From assembly GCA_022564475.1 (NCBI GenBank), contig JADFLJ010000002.1:1-45664 (forward strand): 45,664 nucleotides of DNA, given 5' to 3'. Made by a program: the position numbers and the translations under genes. Numbering within the stretch: position 1 is the first letter of the stretch; every line of letters starts with the position of its first letter. The notes under the pieces are model-generated. The model ran no database searches. It saw nothing but the letters and a program-made list of their open reading frames with translations, and was not told the DNA's origin. Source of the stretch: Pseudomonadota bacterium (lineage in GTDB: Bacteria > Pseudomonadota > Gammaproteobacteria > Steroidobacterales > Woeseiaceae). Positions 21,225-33,313 of the stretch are shown one piece after another.

Positions 21225-22601
21225 TTGGCGCTTTCAAATACTGGCGATAACAATCAAACCTGGTCGTCCGGCTGGACGTTTATTCTTGCGGCCGTCGGTG
21301 CGGCGGTCGGACTCGGCAACATCTGGCGCTTTCCCTATGTTGTTGGCGAAAATGGTGGCGCTGCCTTCATTCTCGTATACGTTCTCTGTGTGGTGTTCGT
21401 TGCGATACCGATTCTGATCGGTGAGTTGATGATTGGCCGCCGAGGCAGCAATAGCCCGCCGCGTGCGATGGCGAGTGTGGCGAGAGAAGCAGGCCGTTCC
21501 AAACTATGGACGCTGGTTGCCTGGCTGGGCCTGATTGCCGGCTTCCTGATCGCAACCTACTACAGCGTCATTGCGGGATGGACGCTGGCGTACATCCAGA
21601 AAGCGATCATGGGCTTTGGTGGTGCGTCGGCTGCCGTAGTGGGGTCACAATTCGATGACCTGCAGGCAAACCCGCTGGTGATGACGGGTTGGCACACACT
21701 GTTTCTCTTTGTCACGATGACCATTGTTGGGCGCGGTCTGCATGGCGGTATCGAAAAAGCCGTTACAATAATGATGCCAGCGCTGTTTGCGATGTTGTTG
21801 CTGATGATTGGCTATGCTGCAGTTGCCGGTGATTTTGCGGCCGGCGTCAATTTTCTTTTCAGCGCCGACTTCAGCAAGATCGATGGCAGCTCGGTACTGA
21901 TGGCCATCGGCCAGGCGTTTTTCTCGATCGGTGTCGCGATGGGGCTGATGATGGTCTACGGTGCCTATGTACCGAAAGATGTTTCGCTGACGCGTTCGGC
22001 AATCATCATCGCGGGTGCAGACACTCTCGTCGCCCTGCTCGCCGGCCTGATGATCTTCCCGCTCGTGTTCGCCAACGGACTGGACCCGGCGTCCGGCCCC
22101 AGCCTTATTTTCCGAACCTTACCTGCGGCGTTTGTAAATATGCCAGGCGGTGCATTTTTTGGTGCGTTGTTCTTCCTGTTGCTGGCGTTCGCAGCGGTGA
22201 CATCACTGATCGCGCTGATCGAACCCATCGTCGCCTACGTTATTGATAAGTGGAGCCTGAGTCGTCGCAACGCCTGTATCGCAGTTGGTTCCCTGGTCTG
22301 GGTTATTGGCCTCGGCAGTGTGTTGTCTTCCAACGCGTGGTCCGATTTCATGCCGCTGGGCATGTTCGCATTTTTTGAAGACATGACGGTGTTCGGTCTA
22401 ATTGATTACTTCACGGCCAACATCTTCATGCCGATTGGTGGCATCCTGATCGCGCTGTTCGTCGGCTGGCGAATGCAGGTCAGTACGCTGCGCGAGGAAC
22501 TGCCGTTGATGGGGCCGGCCGTGTTTCAGGTCTGGTTGTGGATGATCCGGGTTGTCGCGCCGCTCGCAATCGTCGGAGTCATGTATCAGACCTTTGCCTA
22601 A
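21225..22601 (+). CDS. Neurotransmitter:sodium symporter (NSS/SNF) family transporter
   Basis: Na+-dependent transporter, probably for amino acids or related small amines, of 458 residues with about 11-12 membrane segments. The first helix carries the family signature GAAVGLGNIWRFPYVVGENG, which contributes to the Na+ and substrate sites. The start is TTG with AGGGGGT upstream. The length and the C-terminal segment fit bacterial LeuT/MhsT-type members. The substrate cannot be predicted safely. The PqqB-like gene begins right at its end, so they may be cotranscribed. Confidence 0.9.
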   Translation: MALSNTGDNNQTWSSGWTFILAAVGAAVGLGNIWRFPYVVGENGGAAFILVYVLCVVFVAIPILIGELMIGRRGSNSPPRAMASVAREAGRSKLWTLVAWLGLIAGFLIATYYSVIAGWTLAYIQKAIMGFGGASAAVVGSQFDDLQANPLVMTGWHTLFLFVTMTIVGRGLHGGIEKAVTIMMPALFAMLLLMIGYAAVAGDFAAGVNFLFSADFSKIDGSSVLMAIGQAFFSIGVAMGLMMVYGAYVPKDVSLTRSAIIIAGADTLVALLAGLMIFPLVFANGLDPASGPSLIFRTLPAAFVNMPGGAFFGALFFLLLAFAAVTSLIALIEPIVAYVIDKWSLSRRNACIAVGSLVWVIGLGSVLSSNAWSDFMPLGMFAFFEDMTVFGLIDYFTANIFMPIGGILIALFVGWRMQVSTLREELPLMGPAVFQVWLWMIRVVAPLAIVGVMYQTFA

Positions 22602-22640
22602 GGACTCTTTATAATCAATAGCTTACGCGTATCGCTGCTG

Positions 22641-23543
22641 GTGTTGGCCATGCTCGCGGTAAATGCTGCGAGCGCCGAGGGTGGCGTGTCGATTTACGTA
22701 CTTGGAGTTGCCCAGGACGCTGGCTATCCGCAGGCCGGTTGCTATCAACCGCACTGCATGCGTGCCTGGGAGGACAAGAGCCTGCGACGCGCGGCGAGCT
22801 CGATTGCAGTTATCGATGAAAGCGCGAAGGCGAAATACATCTTCGACGCCACGCCAGACATGCGTGAGCAGCTTTATGCATTGCAGAAAATAGCGCCGGA
22901 CAGCGAGTATAAACTCAATGGTGTTTTTCCGACGCACGCACACATCGGGCACTACGTTGGAATCATGCATTTCGGTCACGAAGCAATGGGTGCGAAGGGC
23001 GTGCCTGTTTACACAATGCCGCGAATGCATGAGTTCTTGTCGACGAACGGTCCCTGGGACCAGCTGGTTCGCTATGGCAACATCACGCTGCAGCCGATGG
23101 TTGACGGTGAGCCAATCGAATTTGGCGAGCAGTTGCGAATTACGCCGATCATCGTCCCGCATCGCGATGAGTATTCCGAAACCGTCGGATTTCGTATCGA
23201 CGGACCGAACAAGTCGGCCGTGTACATCCCCGATATCGACAAGTGGGAACGCTGGGACACGGATATTCGCGACATCATTCGCTCGGTGGATTACGCGTTG
23301 CTCGACGCAACTTTTTTTGCCGACGGTGAACTGCCGGGTCGTGATATGAGCAAGATTGCACACCCGTTCGTTGCGGAAAGCATGTTGCTGATGCAGGACA
23401 TGACAGCAGAAGAAAAATCCCGCGTCATTTTTATTCACATGAATCACACAAATCCGCTGCTCATCGAGGGCAGCAAAGAACAGGCTGCCGTAAAAGACCT
23501 CGGCTTTAATTTCGCATACGAAGGGATGCGACTGGAACTGTAA
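22641..23543 (+). CDS. Exported PqqB-like metallo-beta-lactamase-fold hydrolase
   Basis: The MBL-fold protein resembles PqqB: near the mature start it has LGVAQDAGYPQAGC and CYQPHC, like the Cys-containing start of that group. The metal motif is THAHIGHY, with Gly where most MBL enzymes have Asp; a later PHRDEY and FIHMNHTNP supply further metal-ligand candidates. The start is uncertain. The GTG given here leaves a signal peptide that is too short, while reading in frame from ATA/ATC at 22611-22616, behind TAAGGA, gives a complete one (INSLRVSLLVLAMLAVNAASA minus its last residue). No other pqq genes are present, so a role in PQQ synthesis is unlikely; the substrate is unknown. Confidence 0.8.
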   Translation: MLAMLAVNAASAEGGVSIYVLGVAQDAGYPQAGCYQPHCMRAWEDKSLRRAASSIAVIDESAKAKYIFDATPDMREQLYALQKIAPDSEYKLNGVFPTHAHIGHYVGIMHFGHEAMGAKGVPVYTMPRMHEFLSTNGPWDQLVRYGNITLQPMVDGEPIEFGEQLRITPIIVPHRDEYSETVGFRIDGPNKSAVYIPDIDKWERWDTDIRDIIRSVDYALLDATFFADGELPGRDMSKIAHPFVAESMLLMQDMTAEEKSRVIFIHMNHTNPLLIEGSKEQAAVKDLGFNFAYEGMRLEL

Positions 23544-23555
23544 GGACAGCAAAGC

Positions 23556-24758
23556 ATGGAAACCAAGTCCATCCTCAACAGGATTTCGAGCGGCAGCCTC
23601 GTGCTGCAAATCGCAATCGGTATCGTATTGGCAGTCGTGTTATCGCAGGTGTCGCCAGGCACCGCTCAAAAATCGATGCTATTCGGCAACCTGTTTGTGC
23701 AAGCCCTTAAAGCCGTTGCGCCGGTGCTCGTGTTGTTGCTCGTTGCCTCCGCGATCGCGAATCGCAAGGCCAGCCACACGGCGCAAATGCGCCCCATCAT
23801 CCTGATGTATCTGGTTGGCACGATGCTCGCGGCGCTTTTGGCCGTCGGCATGAGTACTGTGTTTCCGACGACACTCGTGCTGCAGGTTCCGGATGCTGTC
23901 GTGAACGCGCCGCAGGGAATTTCGGAAGTGCTCAACACGATGCTGTTGAAGCTTGTGGACAACCCCGTGAACGCTGTGTTGACCGGGAACTTTATCGGCA
24001 TTCTTGTGTGGGGCGTCGCGCTGGGTATTGTTCTACACCACGCCTCCGACACGACTCGACAGATGCTGCAGGATCTTGCCGACGGCATTACACAGATCGT
24101 GCGTATTGTTATTCGCTTCGCACCGCTGGGGATTTTTGGTCTTGTGGCCGGGAATCTGGCGGAATCCGGATTGTCCGTATTGGGTGGCTATGTACAAATC
24201 CTGACCGTGTTGATCGGCGCAATGATCATCGTCGCGCTGCTAATCAATCCCGCAATCGTCTGGTTCATGACGCGTCGTAATCCCTATCCACTCGTGTTCA
24301 CGGCCTTGCGTGAAAGCGGAATTACGGCGTTTTTCACGCGCAGCTCGGCTGCGAACATTCCAGTAAACCTGGCACTCTGCGAGCGCCTGAATCTGGAGAA
24401 AGACACCTACTCCATGTCCATACCGCTCGGTGCGACGATCAACATGGGCGGCGCCGCCATCACGATTACTGTGTTGACGCTGGCAGCGGTCAACACACTA
24501 GGCATTCAAGTCGACCTTGCAACGGCCTTTTTGCTCAGCGTGGTCGCCGCGCTGTCGGCCTGCGGTGCGTCCGGCGTTGCGGGCGGATCTTTGCTGTTAA
24601 TACCGCTGGCGTGTAGTTTATTCGGCATATCAAACGACATTGCGATGCAGGTTGTCGCAGTCGGCTTCGTCATCAGTATCTTGCAGGACTCGGCAGAGAC
24701 CGCACTGAACAGTTCGACAGACGTCGTATTCACGGCCGCGGTGGCGTCGAAGGACTAG
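23556..24758 (+). CDS. sstT: Serine/threonine:Na+ symporter SstT
   Basis: Member of the dicarboxylate/amino acid:cation (DAACS) family that imports serine and threonine with Na+. The 400-residue protein shows the SstT-type N-terminus ([18 protein letters not shown]), the re-entrant loop segment [19 protein letters not shown] and the TM7 motif [16 protein letters not shown] precedes the ATG. It starts 12 bp after the PqqB-like gene on the same strand, so the NSS transporter, hydrolase and sstT may form one uptake-related transcription unit. Confidence 0.93.
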   Translation: METKSILNRISSGSLVLQIAIGIVLAVVLSQVSPGTAQKSMLFGNLFVQALKAVAPVLVLLLVASAIANRKASHTAQMRPIILMYLVGTMLAALLAVGMSTVFPTTLVLQVPDAVVNAPQGISEVLNTMLLKLVDNPVNAVLTGNFIGILVWGVALGIVLHHASDTTRQMLQDLADGITQIVRIVIRFAPLGIFGLVAGNLAESGLSVLGGYVQILTVLIGAMIIVALLINPAIVWFMTRRNPYPLVFTALRESGITAFFTRSSAANIPVNLALCERLNLEKDTYSMSIPLGATINMGGAAITITVLTLAAVNTLGIQVDLATAFLLSVVAALSACGASGVAGGSLLLIPLACSLFGISNDIAMQVVAVGFVISILQDSAETALNSSTDVVFTAAVASKD

Positions 24759-24825
24759 CAGGGGCAACGGCGGTTGTTCTGAGACACATCTTGTTAGCGG
24801 CGCTTGCCGGGCCGGCAATCTGGGC

Positions 24826-25380
24826 ATGAAAGAAATGGCAGCAGATCCCAATCACCAGGTACTTCGCCTGAGGAAAAAACATGCACCGGGGCGACATGAG
24901 CGACCCGTCGCAGCTGATGGTGAGCGACTGCTGAAGGCGCAGTCCATCGGACAGGCTCTGGCGGCAGCGTTTATCGCCGTTATCGCTTTCGCCGTGATCT
25001 GGTCGATGATGACGTCGGCGCTCGGGCGAATTTATCCCTGGATGACCGTGTTGTTGGGTGTGATGGTTGGTTTCGCCGTCAGGCGTGCCGGGCAGGGACT
25101 GGACTGGCGTTTCCCGAGCATCGCTGCGGCGATGGCCTTCGTTGGCTCTGTTTTTGCGAAGGTAGTCATTGCAGCGGGAACCACGGCAAACGAATTTGGC
25201 ATAGGCACGATCGAAGTGCTGCGATCTGTCACGACAATGACCTGGCCAGTTTTTTTCGATGAGGCGATGACAATTGCCGATTGGGTGTTTGCGCTATTTG
25301 CGGCCGTTATCGCTGCCTATTACGCGAACCGGCGACTCAACCGACGCGAGTACCAGGCATTGCGCATGTACCAGGAATAA
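24826..25380 (+). CDS. Hypothetical inner-membrane protein, about four transmembrane segments
   Basis: A 184-residue product with a basic, soluble N-terminus of about 40 residues and four hydrophobic segments (for example QALAAAFIAVIAFAVIWSMM and WVFALFAAVIAAYYANRRL). I recognise no family. An ATG four codons further on (24838, behind AAAGAA) is an equally possible start. It follows sstT by 67 bp on the same strand and converges on the HD-domain gene with a 6-bp gap. Confidence 0.6.
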   Translation: MKEMAADPNHQVLRLRKKHAPGRHERPVAADGERLLKAQSIGQALAAAFIAVIAFAVIWSMMTSALGRIYPWMTVLLGVMVGFAVRRAGQGLDWRFPSIAAAMAFVGSVFAKVVIAAGTTANEFGIGTIEVLRSVTTMTWPVFFDEAMTIADWVFALFAAVIAAYYANRRLNRREYQALRMYQE

Positions 25381-25386
25381 AAGGGG

Positions 25387-26445
25387 TCAGACCGGCATCA
25401 GGAGTCCGTTCTTCGCTGCTATTGCGCGACCTGTGAATCCAGCGAGCAGCTTCGTCACGAGTGATTCCATGTCCTGGGCGGCGGTGCCGATACCGAGGAA
25501 ATAGGGCGGCTTACGGCGCAGCAGAGACCAGTTTTCGGATGCCAATACCTTCACGAGGTGCTCGATGTTGACCCGAATGGCCTCGATATAAGGATTGTGT
25601 CCGTCGTATAACACCTCAGCGTAGCGATAGACGCGATTGAATTTCTTGTTAAGTCGGTCACGCGTGACTTGCTGGTAAAACGCCGGCGTCTTTTGCAGCA
25701 GGTCTTCGCCCGATGCATAGCGCACCGTGTATTCGCCGGGTTTTGCGTTTTCAATGGCGATCCCGCCAACGACAAACTCCTGGTACAAGCGGTCGCGACA
25801 TTTTTCGAGATAACAACGGTCGGCCATTTGCGCGATGAGATCAGCCGTCCCGATAAGGTGGCCGCATATGATGTCACGCGGGTCGTCCAATTCAATCTTG
25901 TCGAGATCCAGTTCGTAACCCGTAAAGTGTACGATCATGCTGGCGATGCCGACATCTTTTGCCATGCCTAGCTCGGGTAAATAGCGGCGCAGAAAATCGG
26001 CGCTGCGCGATACGTGCTGCATCGTAAACTGGGCGCCATTGTTGAAATCCCGATCGCGTTCCGCGTGGCGTATATAACCGGAGTCATGAAAAAGCGCGGT
26101 GATAATTGCCATCAAAGCGCGCCCCGCACCGAGCCGATCGGCGGGTTCCACACTGCGCTCATACCCGGCAATGAGGCGCGCTAACGCGAGCGTCATGTCG
26201 AGTGAATGTTGCACGTCGTGATAGGTCGTATCGCAACCCAAATAGCCCGGATAGCGCCCCGTGAACAAGCGCTCAAAATCGTAAAACGCGAGCCATAACT
26301 TATCGAAAGAAGCGCCGGGAAAAGTCTCGGAAAAGAGTTCGTGGACGGCATTGCGAACGGCCGCAGGGCTGCTTACCTGGACGGTATTCGTGACATCAAA
26401 ATCGTTACGGCGATCTTGGGAAATCATGCTCGCACGGGCATTCAT
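25387..26445 (-). CDS. HD-domain phosphohydrolase-like protein
   Basis: The sequence TTYHDVQHSLDM and, about 50 residues later, ALFHDSGYI give the H...HD metal ligands of the HD superfamily, whose members hydrolyse phosphate esters including cyclic nucleotides and (p)ppGpp. I use the ATG at 26445 (MNARASMISQ) rather than the TTG three codons upstream; an ATG six codons later is also possible. The product is about 352 residues, cytosolic, with no signaling domain beyond HD that I can name. It is transcribed away from xth after an AT-rich 96-bp spacer. Substrate unknown. Confidence 0.8.
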   Translation of the reverse strand: MNARASMISQDRRNDFDVTNTVQVSSPAAVRNAVHELFSETFPGASFDKLWLAFYDFERLFTGRYPGYLGCDTTYHDVQHSLDMTLALARLIAGYERSVEPADRLGAGRALMAIITALFHDSGYIRHAERDRDFNNGAQFTMQHVSRSADFLRRYLPELGMAKDVGIASMIVHFTGYELDLDKIELDDPRDIICGHLIGTADLIAQMADRCYLEKCRDRLYQEFVVGGIAIENAKPGEYTVRYASGEDLLQKTPAFYQQVTRDRLNKKFNRVYRYAEVLYDGHNPYIEAIRVNIEHLVKVLASENWSLLRRKPPYFLGIGTAAQDMESLVTKLLAGFTGRAIAAKNGLLMPV

Positions 26446-26541
26446 GGACACCAAGTGTACATAAGCGGAGCCGCAGTTCTACAACAAAAAAACTTATTGT
26501 TAAGGTATTGTTGCAGTTTGCCGAAAGTGTCGGAATTCTAG

Positions 26542-27309
26542 TCAGATATCGAACTCAGCAATGACCGGAGCATGATCTGAGGGGCGCTCCCAGCCCCGCG
26601 GTTCCTTGTCCACAAAGCTCGCTGTACAATTTTTCGACAGGGCCGACGTTGCCAGGATCAGATCGATGCGCAGGCCCGCATTGCGCCGGAAGCCCGCAGC
26701 CCTGTAATCCCACCAGCTGTAGGTCTTTTCGGGCTGCTCGAAGTGGCGAAAAACGTCACTCAAGCCCAGATCCAGCAAGTCTTTGAGCGCCGCCCGCTCC
26801 TGCGGGCTGCACAAAATGGATTCACCCCATTTCTGCGCGTCATAAACGTCCTCATCGGCCGGTGCGATGTTGAAGTCGCCCAGAACGACCAGCTTGTCAT
26901 GGCTCCTCAATTCATCCCTGAGGAAGCCCGTAAGTGCTGCGAGCCAGGATAACTTGTAGGCGTATTTTTCGGATCCGACTTCCGAGCCATTCGGGATGTA
27001 GAGATTGATTATCCGCACGTCCTCAATGGTCGTCGCAAGAACTCGTCGCTGTGGGTCGTCAAAGCCCGGAAAGTCCATGATCGGATTCTCAGCAACCTGC
27101 TTGGAAATGACGGCGACGCCGTTGTAGGTTTTCTGGCCGCTGGCAATCGAACGGTAGCCAATTTCCGCAAACGCCGCGCCCGGAAATTTCTCTGTCAGCT
27201 GTTTTATTTCCTGCAGGACCAGCACATCCGGCTTGTTTGCCGCCAGCCATTCAAGAACGTGTGGCAGTCGCACGTTCAGCGAGTTTACGTTCCAGGTGAC
27301 AAACTTCAC
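26542..27309 (-). CDS. xth: Exodeoxyribonuclease III (AP endonuclease)
   Basis: DNA repair enzyme that cuts at abasic sites and degrades 3' ends. The 255-residue protein contains the family's ordered motifs: TWNVNSLNVR (N), LQEIK (metal-binding Glu), YNGVAV, LGDFNIAP, LRIDLILAT and the C-terminal SDHAPVIAEF catalytic Asp-His. The start is GTG, overlapping the prlC stop as GTGA, so translation is probably coupled to prlC. No anomaly is seen. Confidence 0.94.
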   Translation of the reverse strand: MKFVTWNVNSLNVRLPHVLEWLAANKPDVLVLQEIKQLTEKFPGAAFAEIGYRSIASGQKTYNGVAVISKQVAENPIMDFPGFDDPQRRVLATTIEDVRIINLYIPNGSEVGSEKYAYKLSWLAALTGFLRDELRSHDKLVVLGDFNIAPADEDVYDAQKWGESILCSPQERAALKDLLDLGLSDVFRHFEQPEKTYSWWDYRAAGFRRNAGLRIDLILATSALSKNCTASFVDKEPRGWERPSDHAPVIAEFDI

Positions 27310-29327
27310 GTGGTCGTAATGCCGTTGTGCCGCAGCAGCGCGTCGATTCTGGGTTTGCGGCCGCGAAAGGCCACATAGGCATCCATCAGGTCACGGCTGC
27401 CGCCGATTTCGAGAATTTCACGCCGGAAGCTCTGTGCCGTATCGCGATCGAATATACCGTTTTCCTCAAAGGCACCGAATGCGTCAGCCGCGAGGACTTC
27501 CGCCCATTTGTAACTGTAGTATCCCGCCGCATATCCGCCGGCGAATACATGTGAGAAGGAGTGCGGTAATCGATTATAAAACGGGTGCTGCATAAGCGAG
27601 ACTTCGGCGCGTACGTCGGCCAGCAGGGCCAATACGTCCGTGCCCTCGGTGGAGTCATACTCGGCGTGCAGGCGGAAATCGAACAGCCCCAACTCCAGTT
27701 GCCGCATCATCGCAATCGCAGCGCCCGTGTGCCGACTGTTTTCAAATCGTTCGAATAAATCTTTGGGTAACGCCGCTCCGGTTTCTGCGTGCGCGGAACA
27801 GCGTTGCAGAACTTCGTAATTCCACGCGAAGTTCTCCATGAACTGGCTGGGCAATTCGACGGCATCCCACGGCACGCCGTTGATGCCGGCGATGCTCGGG
27901 TAGTCGATACGTGTCAGCAGGTGGTGCAACATGTGCCCGAACTCATGAAACAGAGTCACAACATCATCGTGTGTTAGCAGCGACTCAGAGTCCGCAGTCG
28001 GCGGCGCAAAATTGCACACCAGGTAGCCCACAGGCAGAGTGGTTTTGCCATTCAGCTTCTTGCGATTGATGCACTCGTCCACCCAGGCGCCATTACGTTT
28101 GCCACCGCGAGCGAACAGGTCGGTATAGAATCCGCCGAGTCGCTGGCCGGCTGAATCGTAGATTTCGAAATAGCGTGTGTCTTCGTGCCAGGTCGCAACA
28201 TCGTTTTTGCGTTCAAACGTTACGCCGTAAAGCTTGCCGGCCAGGTCGAAAAGACCCTCTATAACCTTGCTTACGGGGAAATACTGGCGCAGCTCTTCAT
28301 TGGAAACGGAATACTTCGCCTGTTTGAATTTCTCAAGCCGGAATGCAAGGTCCCAGGGTTCAATGGCCATGCCTGCAAATTCGCGAATCTCGGCGAGCTC
28401 TCGCTCAGCGCCATCGCGAGACCGCTCCGCAAGCTGCCGTACAAATCCAATCACCTCGTCGATTGACGATGCCATCTTGGTTGCAAGCGAGTATTCGGCG
28501 TAATTGCCATAACCGATAAGAAGTGCTGCTTCATGGCGTAGCGCAAGAATCTTGCGAATATTATCGCTGTTGTCATAGCGCGGGTCCGCTCCCTGATCTG
28601 ACGCGCGTGTCGCCCACGCATGATAGAAATTTTCACGCAGGCTGCGATTCTCAGCGTGCGTCATGACGGCATCGTAGGTTGGGTAGTCCAGCGTCAGAAC
28701 CCAACCATCACGGCCGCGTTTTTCCGCTTCGGACGCTGCGCGCAACATCGTGTGATCCGGCAGACCCGCCAGATCAGCGGCTTGATCGATATGCAATAGC
28801 CAGGCATCCGCCGCGTCCTGGACGTTGTGTTCGAAATTCGCCTGCGTTGCGACCAGCTCACGCATGATGTCGCGAAAGCGCGCCTTGTCCGATTCTTCAA
28901 GATCGACACCGGCAAGATGAAATTCACGCAGTGCGTGTTCGACAGTACTGCGCTGTGCACAGACACCTTCGGCAGGCAAGCCTTCCTTTACGCGGGCGTA
29001 AGCCTGCTGCAATCGAACATTCTGTGATAATTCGGTCCCGTACTCGGTCAGTAATGGCAGTGCTTCGTTGTAAGCGTCACGCCACTCATGTGATTCGAGT
29101 ACGCCCTGCAGGTGACTGACGGGTGACCAGACACGCGAAAGCTCATGTTCCATGTCTTCGAGCTGCGCGACCAGGCTGTTGAAGTCTGGCGCGGATGTGT
29201 CAGCCAGCAGCACGTCGAGCCGTTGCCGATTGTCGGCGATTAGCTGAGTCAGCGCGGGCATGACATGCTCAGGAGCGATGTCGCCGAAGCGCGGCAACGA
29301 TGAAGTATCGAGTAACGGGTTTGACAT
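27306..29327 (-). CDS. prlC: Oligopeptidase A (M3 family metallopeptidase)
   Basis: Cytoplasmic zinc peptidase that degrades short peptides, including signal peptides. The start chosen is ATG at 29327 ([17 protein letters not shown]), giving 673 residues versus about 680 for E. coli PrlC; the ORF-track start would run into the gor region. The zinc motif is [14 protein letters not shown], and the C-terminal [20 protein letters not shown] is typical of M3A peptidases. It overlaps xth downstream and is divergent from gor with a 92-bp spacer. Confidence 0.95.
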   Translation of the reverse strand: MSNPLLDTSSLPRFGDIAPEHVMPALTQLIADNRQRLDVLLADTSAPDFNSLVAQLEDMEHELSRVWSPVSHLQGVLESHEWRDAYNEALPLLTEYGTELSQNVRLQQAYARVKEGLPAEGVCAQRSTVEHALREFHLAGVDLEESDKARFRDIMRELVATQANFEHNVQDAADAWLLHIDQAADLAGLPDHTMLRAASEAEKRGRDGWVLTLDYPTYDAVMTHAENRSLRENFYHAWATRASDQGADPRYDNSDNIRKILALRHEAALLIGYGNYAEYSLATKMASSIDEVIGFVRQLAERSRDGAERELAEIREFAGMAIEPWDLAFRLEKFKQAKYSVSNEELRQYFPVSKVIEGLFDLAGKLYGVTFERKNDVATWHEDTRYFEIYDSAGQRLGGFYTDLFARGGKRNGAWVDECINRKKLNGKTTLPVGYLVCNFAPPTADSESLLTHDDVVTLFHEFGHMLHHLLTRIDYPSIAGINGVPWDAVELPSQFMENFAWNYEVLQRCSAHAETGAALPKDLFERFENSRHTGAAIAMMRQLELGLFDFRLHAEYDSTEGTDVLALLADVRAEVSLMQHPFYNRLPHSFSHVFAGGYAAGYYSYKWAEVLAADAFGAFEENGIFDRDTAQSFRREILEIGGSRDLMDAYVAFRGRKPRIDALLRHNGITTT

Positions 29328-29419
29328 CGGCGGTGCTGATATCCTTCTCGGACCTGACATATTATCACACGTGGTCGGTGGCACTGCTTGGCGGCGACCG
29401 CCACACCAGGGAGAAAAGT

Positions 29420-30766
29420 TTGGACAAGACATTTGATCTGCTCGTGTTGGGCGGAGGTAGTGGAGGGCTCGCGCATGCGCAACGCGCTGCGGACTACGGT
29501 AAGCGCGTCGGCGTCATCGAGTCCGGGCCGCTTGGTGGCACCTGCGTAAACGTAGGTTGCGTGCCGAAAAAAGTAATGTGGTACACGGCCGAACACGCGC
29601 ATCACCTCAATCACGCAGCTGACTACGGATTTGATGTGACGGTCGGCGCTCATAACTGGTCGGCGCTCAAGTCGCGACGTGATGCGTACATAAAGCGCCT
29701 GAACGGCATTTACAAAAGCAACCTGGACAAACGCAACGTCGAACACATCGCGGGTTACGGCAGCTTCAAGGACGCCCATACGATAGTCGTGGACGGTCAG
29801 GAGATCAGCGCCGAACGCATTCTTATTGCCACGGGCGGCCACCCTGTCGTGCCGGAAATTCCGGGCGCCGAACTTGGTATCACGTCAGACGGCTTTTTCG
29901 AACTCGAGGATCGGCCGCAGCGCGTGCTCGTCGTTGGCAGCGGTTACATTGCTGTGGAACTGGCCGGCATTCTCTCAGCGCTCGGCAGCGAAACCCGCAT
30001 AGTCGTGCGCAAGAATGGCATCGTTCGCACGTTCGACAGCATGCTGGGCGCGGAGCTCATGGAAAGCATGCGCGCACATGGCACGGCGATAGAGACTGGC
30101 GTCATTCCCAAAAACCTCACGCAGAACGAGGCCGGACTCACACTGACAAGTGTGGATGGGCGTACATTCGGTCCCGTTGACAGCCTGATCTGGGCCGTTG
30201 GGCGCGCACCAAATACGGCAGACCTGAACATCGAAGTGACGGGTGTGGAAATGGATGCACGCGGGTTTATTGCGACAAACAAGCTGCAGCAAACGAATAT
30301 CGAACACATCACCGCGCTCGGCGACGTCACGGGCCGCGCGGCGTTGACCCCCGTCGCAATCGCCGCTGGCCGACGCCTTGCCGACCGGCTTTACAACGGT
30401 ATGGAAGGCCGGCACCTGGATTATCACCTGATACCGACAGTGGTGTTCAGTCATCCACCCATCGGTACTGTAGGTCTTACAGAAGACGGAGCGAGGGCTG
30501 AGTATGGCAATGCCGTAAAGATTTATTCGTCGTCGTTTACAGCCATGTTTTATGCACTCGGCGACGTAAAAAGGCGTTCAACGATGAAGTTGATCACGGT
30601 CGGCGAGGAAGAACGCATCGTGGGTTGTCATGTCATCGGCGAGGGTGCCGATGAAATGTTGCAGGGATTCGCAGTCGCGATTCGCATGGGTGCGACAAAA
30701 GCGGATTTCGACGATACCGTGGCCATTCATCCGACGAGCGCGGAAGAATTCGTGACTATGCGGTGA
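29420..30766 (+). CDS. gor: Glutathione-disulfide reductase
   Basis: NADPH-dependent flavoenzyme that reduces oxidised glutathione. I place the start at the TTG at 29420 because AGGGAGA lies six bases upstream and because the resulting 448-residue protein puts the redox cysteines at C42 and C47 ([13 protein letters not shown]), as in E. coli Gor; the ORF-track ATG at 29300 overlaps prlC. The FAD motif is GGGSGG, the NADPH motif [11 protein letters not shown] with the following VRK and R that select NADPH, and the C-terminal [12 protein letters not shown] carries the catalytic His. It converges on aroE with an 11-bp overlap. Confidence 0.95.
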   Translation: MDKTFDLLVLGGGSGGLAHAQRAADYGKRVGVIESGPLGGTCVNVGCVPKKVMWYTAEHAHHLNHAADYGFDVTVGAHNWSALKSRRDAYIKRLNGIYKSNLDKRNVEHIAGYGSFKDAHTIVVDGQEISAERILIATGGHPVVPEIPGAELGITSDGFFELEDRPQRVLVVGSGYIAVELAGILSALGSETRIVVRKNGIVRTFDSMLGAELMESMRAHGTAIETGVIPKNLTQNEAGLTLTSVDGRTFGPVDSLIWAVGRAPNTADLNIEVTGVEMDARGFIATNKLQQTNIEHITALGDVTGRAALTPVAIAAGRRLADRLYNGMEGRHLDYHLIPTVVFSHPPIGTVGLTEDGARAEYGNAVKIYSSSFTAMFYALGDVKRRSTMKLITVGEEERIVGCHVIGEGADEMLQGFAVAIRMGATKADFDDTVAIHPTSAEEFVTMR

Positions 30767-31604
30767 TCGACATTTGCTTGAGCACAGGTGACGTATCGGG
30801 GCGAATGCCGCGCCACAGGTGAAAGGACTCGGCGGCCTGCTCGACGAGCATGCCCCAGCCCATGACCGAACGTGCGGCGCCCTGATCGCGCGCCCAGACG
30901 CTGAACGGCGTCGGCTTCAAACCGTAAGACAGATCGTAACAAAAAGAATTTTCGGAAATTGCGGCGGCCGGATACGGTGGTGTTTCACCGCGCAGGCCGG
31001 CTGAGGTCGCGTTGATGACAAGATCGTAAGCCTCGGTCACGGGCACGGCATCGAATCGGCAGGCCGAAACCGGCCCGCTATTTTTGAAACAATCGGCGAT
31101 GACCCTGGCGCGCTCGATCGAGCGGTTCGCAATGACGAGCGACTTCGGCAGCATCTCAAGCAACGGACCCGTGATGCCACGTGTCGCCCCGCCCGCGCCG
31201 AGAATTAGAATGTTGGCGCCTTCGAGATTGATGCCGAAATTAACGGCCAGGTCTCGCAACAGTCCGATGCCGTCTGTGTTGTCGCCGATAATTTCGTTGT
31301 CCTGAAATATCAGTGTGTTGACAGCTTCGGCCGTGCTGGCGCGCTCACTGAGTTGATCGCACAAGCGACTGACGGGGTTCTTATGTGGGACCGTAATGTT
31401 CAGGCCTCTGCCGCCCGTGCGTTGAAACTGGCGTACAGCTTGCTCCAGTTTCTCGGGCGCGACCTGCAATAATTCGTATTGGATATTTTGTCCGGTGTGC
31501 AGCGCGAACAGGCGATGGATAACAGGCGAGCGGCTATGGGAAACCGGATAGCCCATGACCCCATAACGATCAATGGTTGTCGTCTCGTCAACCAATGCAG
31601 CCAC
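30756..31604 (-). CDS. aroE: Shikimate dehydrogenase
   Basis: NADPH-dependent reduction of 3-dehydroshikimate in aromatic amino acid synthesis. The 282-residue protein has the shikimate-binding PVSHSRSP, the catalytic Lys in NITVPHK, the Asp in NTDGIGLL and the nucleotide loop GAGGATRGI. The GTG start sits very close to GGAGAG; a TTG nine bases downstream is an alternative. Its 3' end overlaps gor convergently. hemB lies 55 bp upstream on the same strand. Confidence 0.95.
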   Translation of the reverse strand: MAALVDETTTIDRYGVMGYPVSHSRSPVIHRLFALHTGQNIQYELLQVAPEKLEQAVRQFQRTGGRGLNITVPHKNPVSRLCDQLSERASTAEAVNTLIFQDNEIIGDNTDGIGLLRDLAVNFGINLEGANILILGAGGATRGITGPLLEMLPKSLVIANRSIERARVIADCFKNSGPVSACRFDAVPVTEAYDLVINATSAGLRGETPPYPAAAISENSFCYDLSYGLKPTPFSVWARDQGAARSVMGWGMLVEQAAESFHLWRGIRPDTSPVLKQMSITA

Positions 31605-31659
31605 ACTCTCCGTTGTTATCGCAGACTTTTTCGCCGTTCAGGCCTGACGCGGAGTATAC

Positions 31660-33308
<1,649 letters not shown>

Positions 33309-33313
33309 CAGAC

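Noticed and set aside
29300-29419. ATG at 29300 as gor start
   Set aside because: It would overlap the prlC start, has no ribosome site, and adds 40 residues absent from glutathione reductases; the TTG at 29420 has AGGGAGA and restores C42/C47 numbering.
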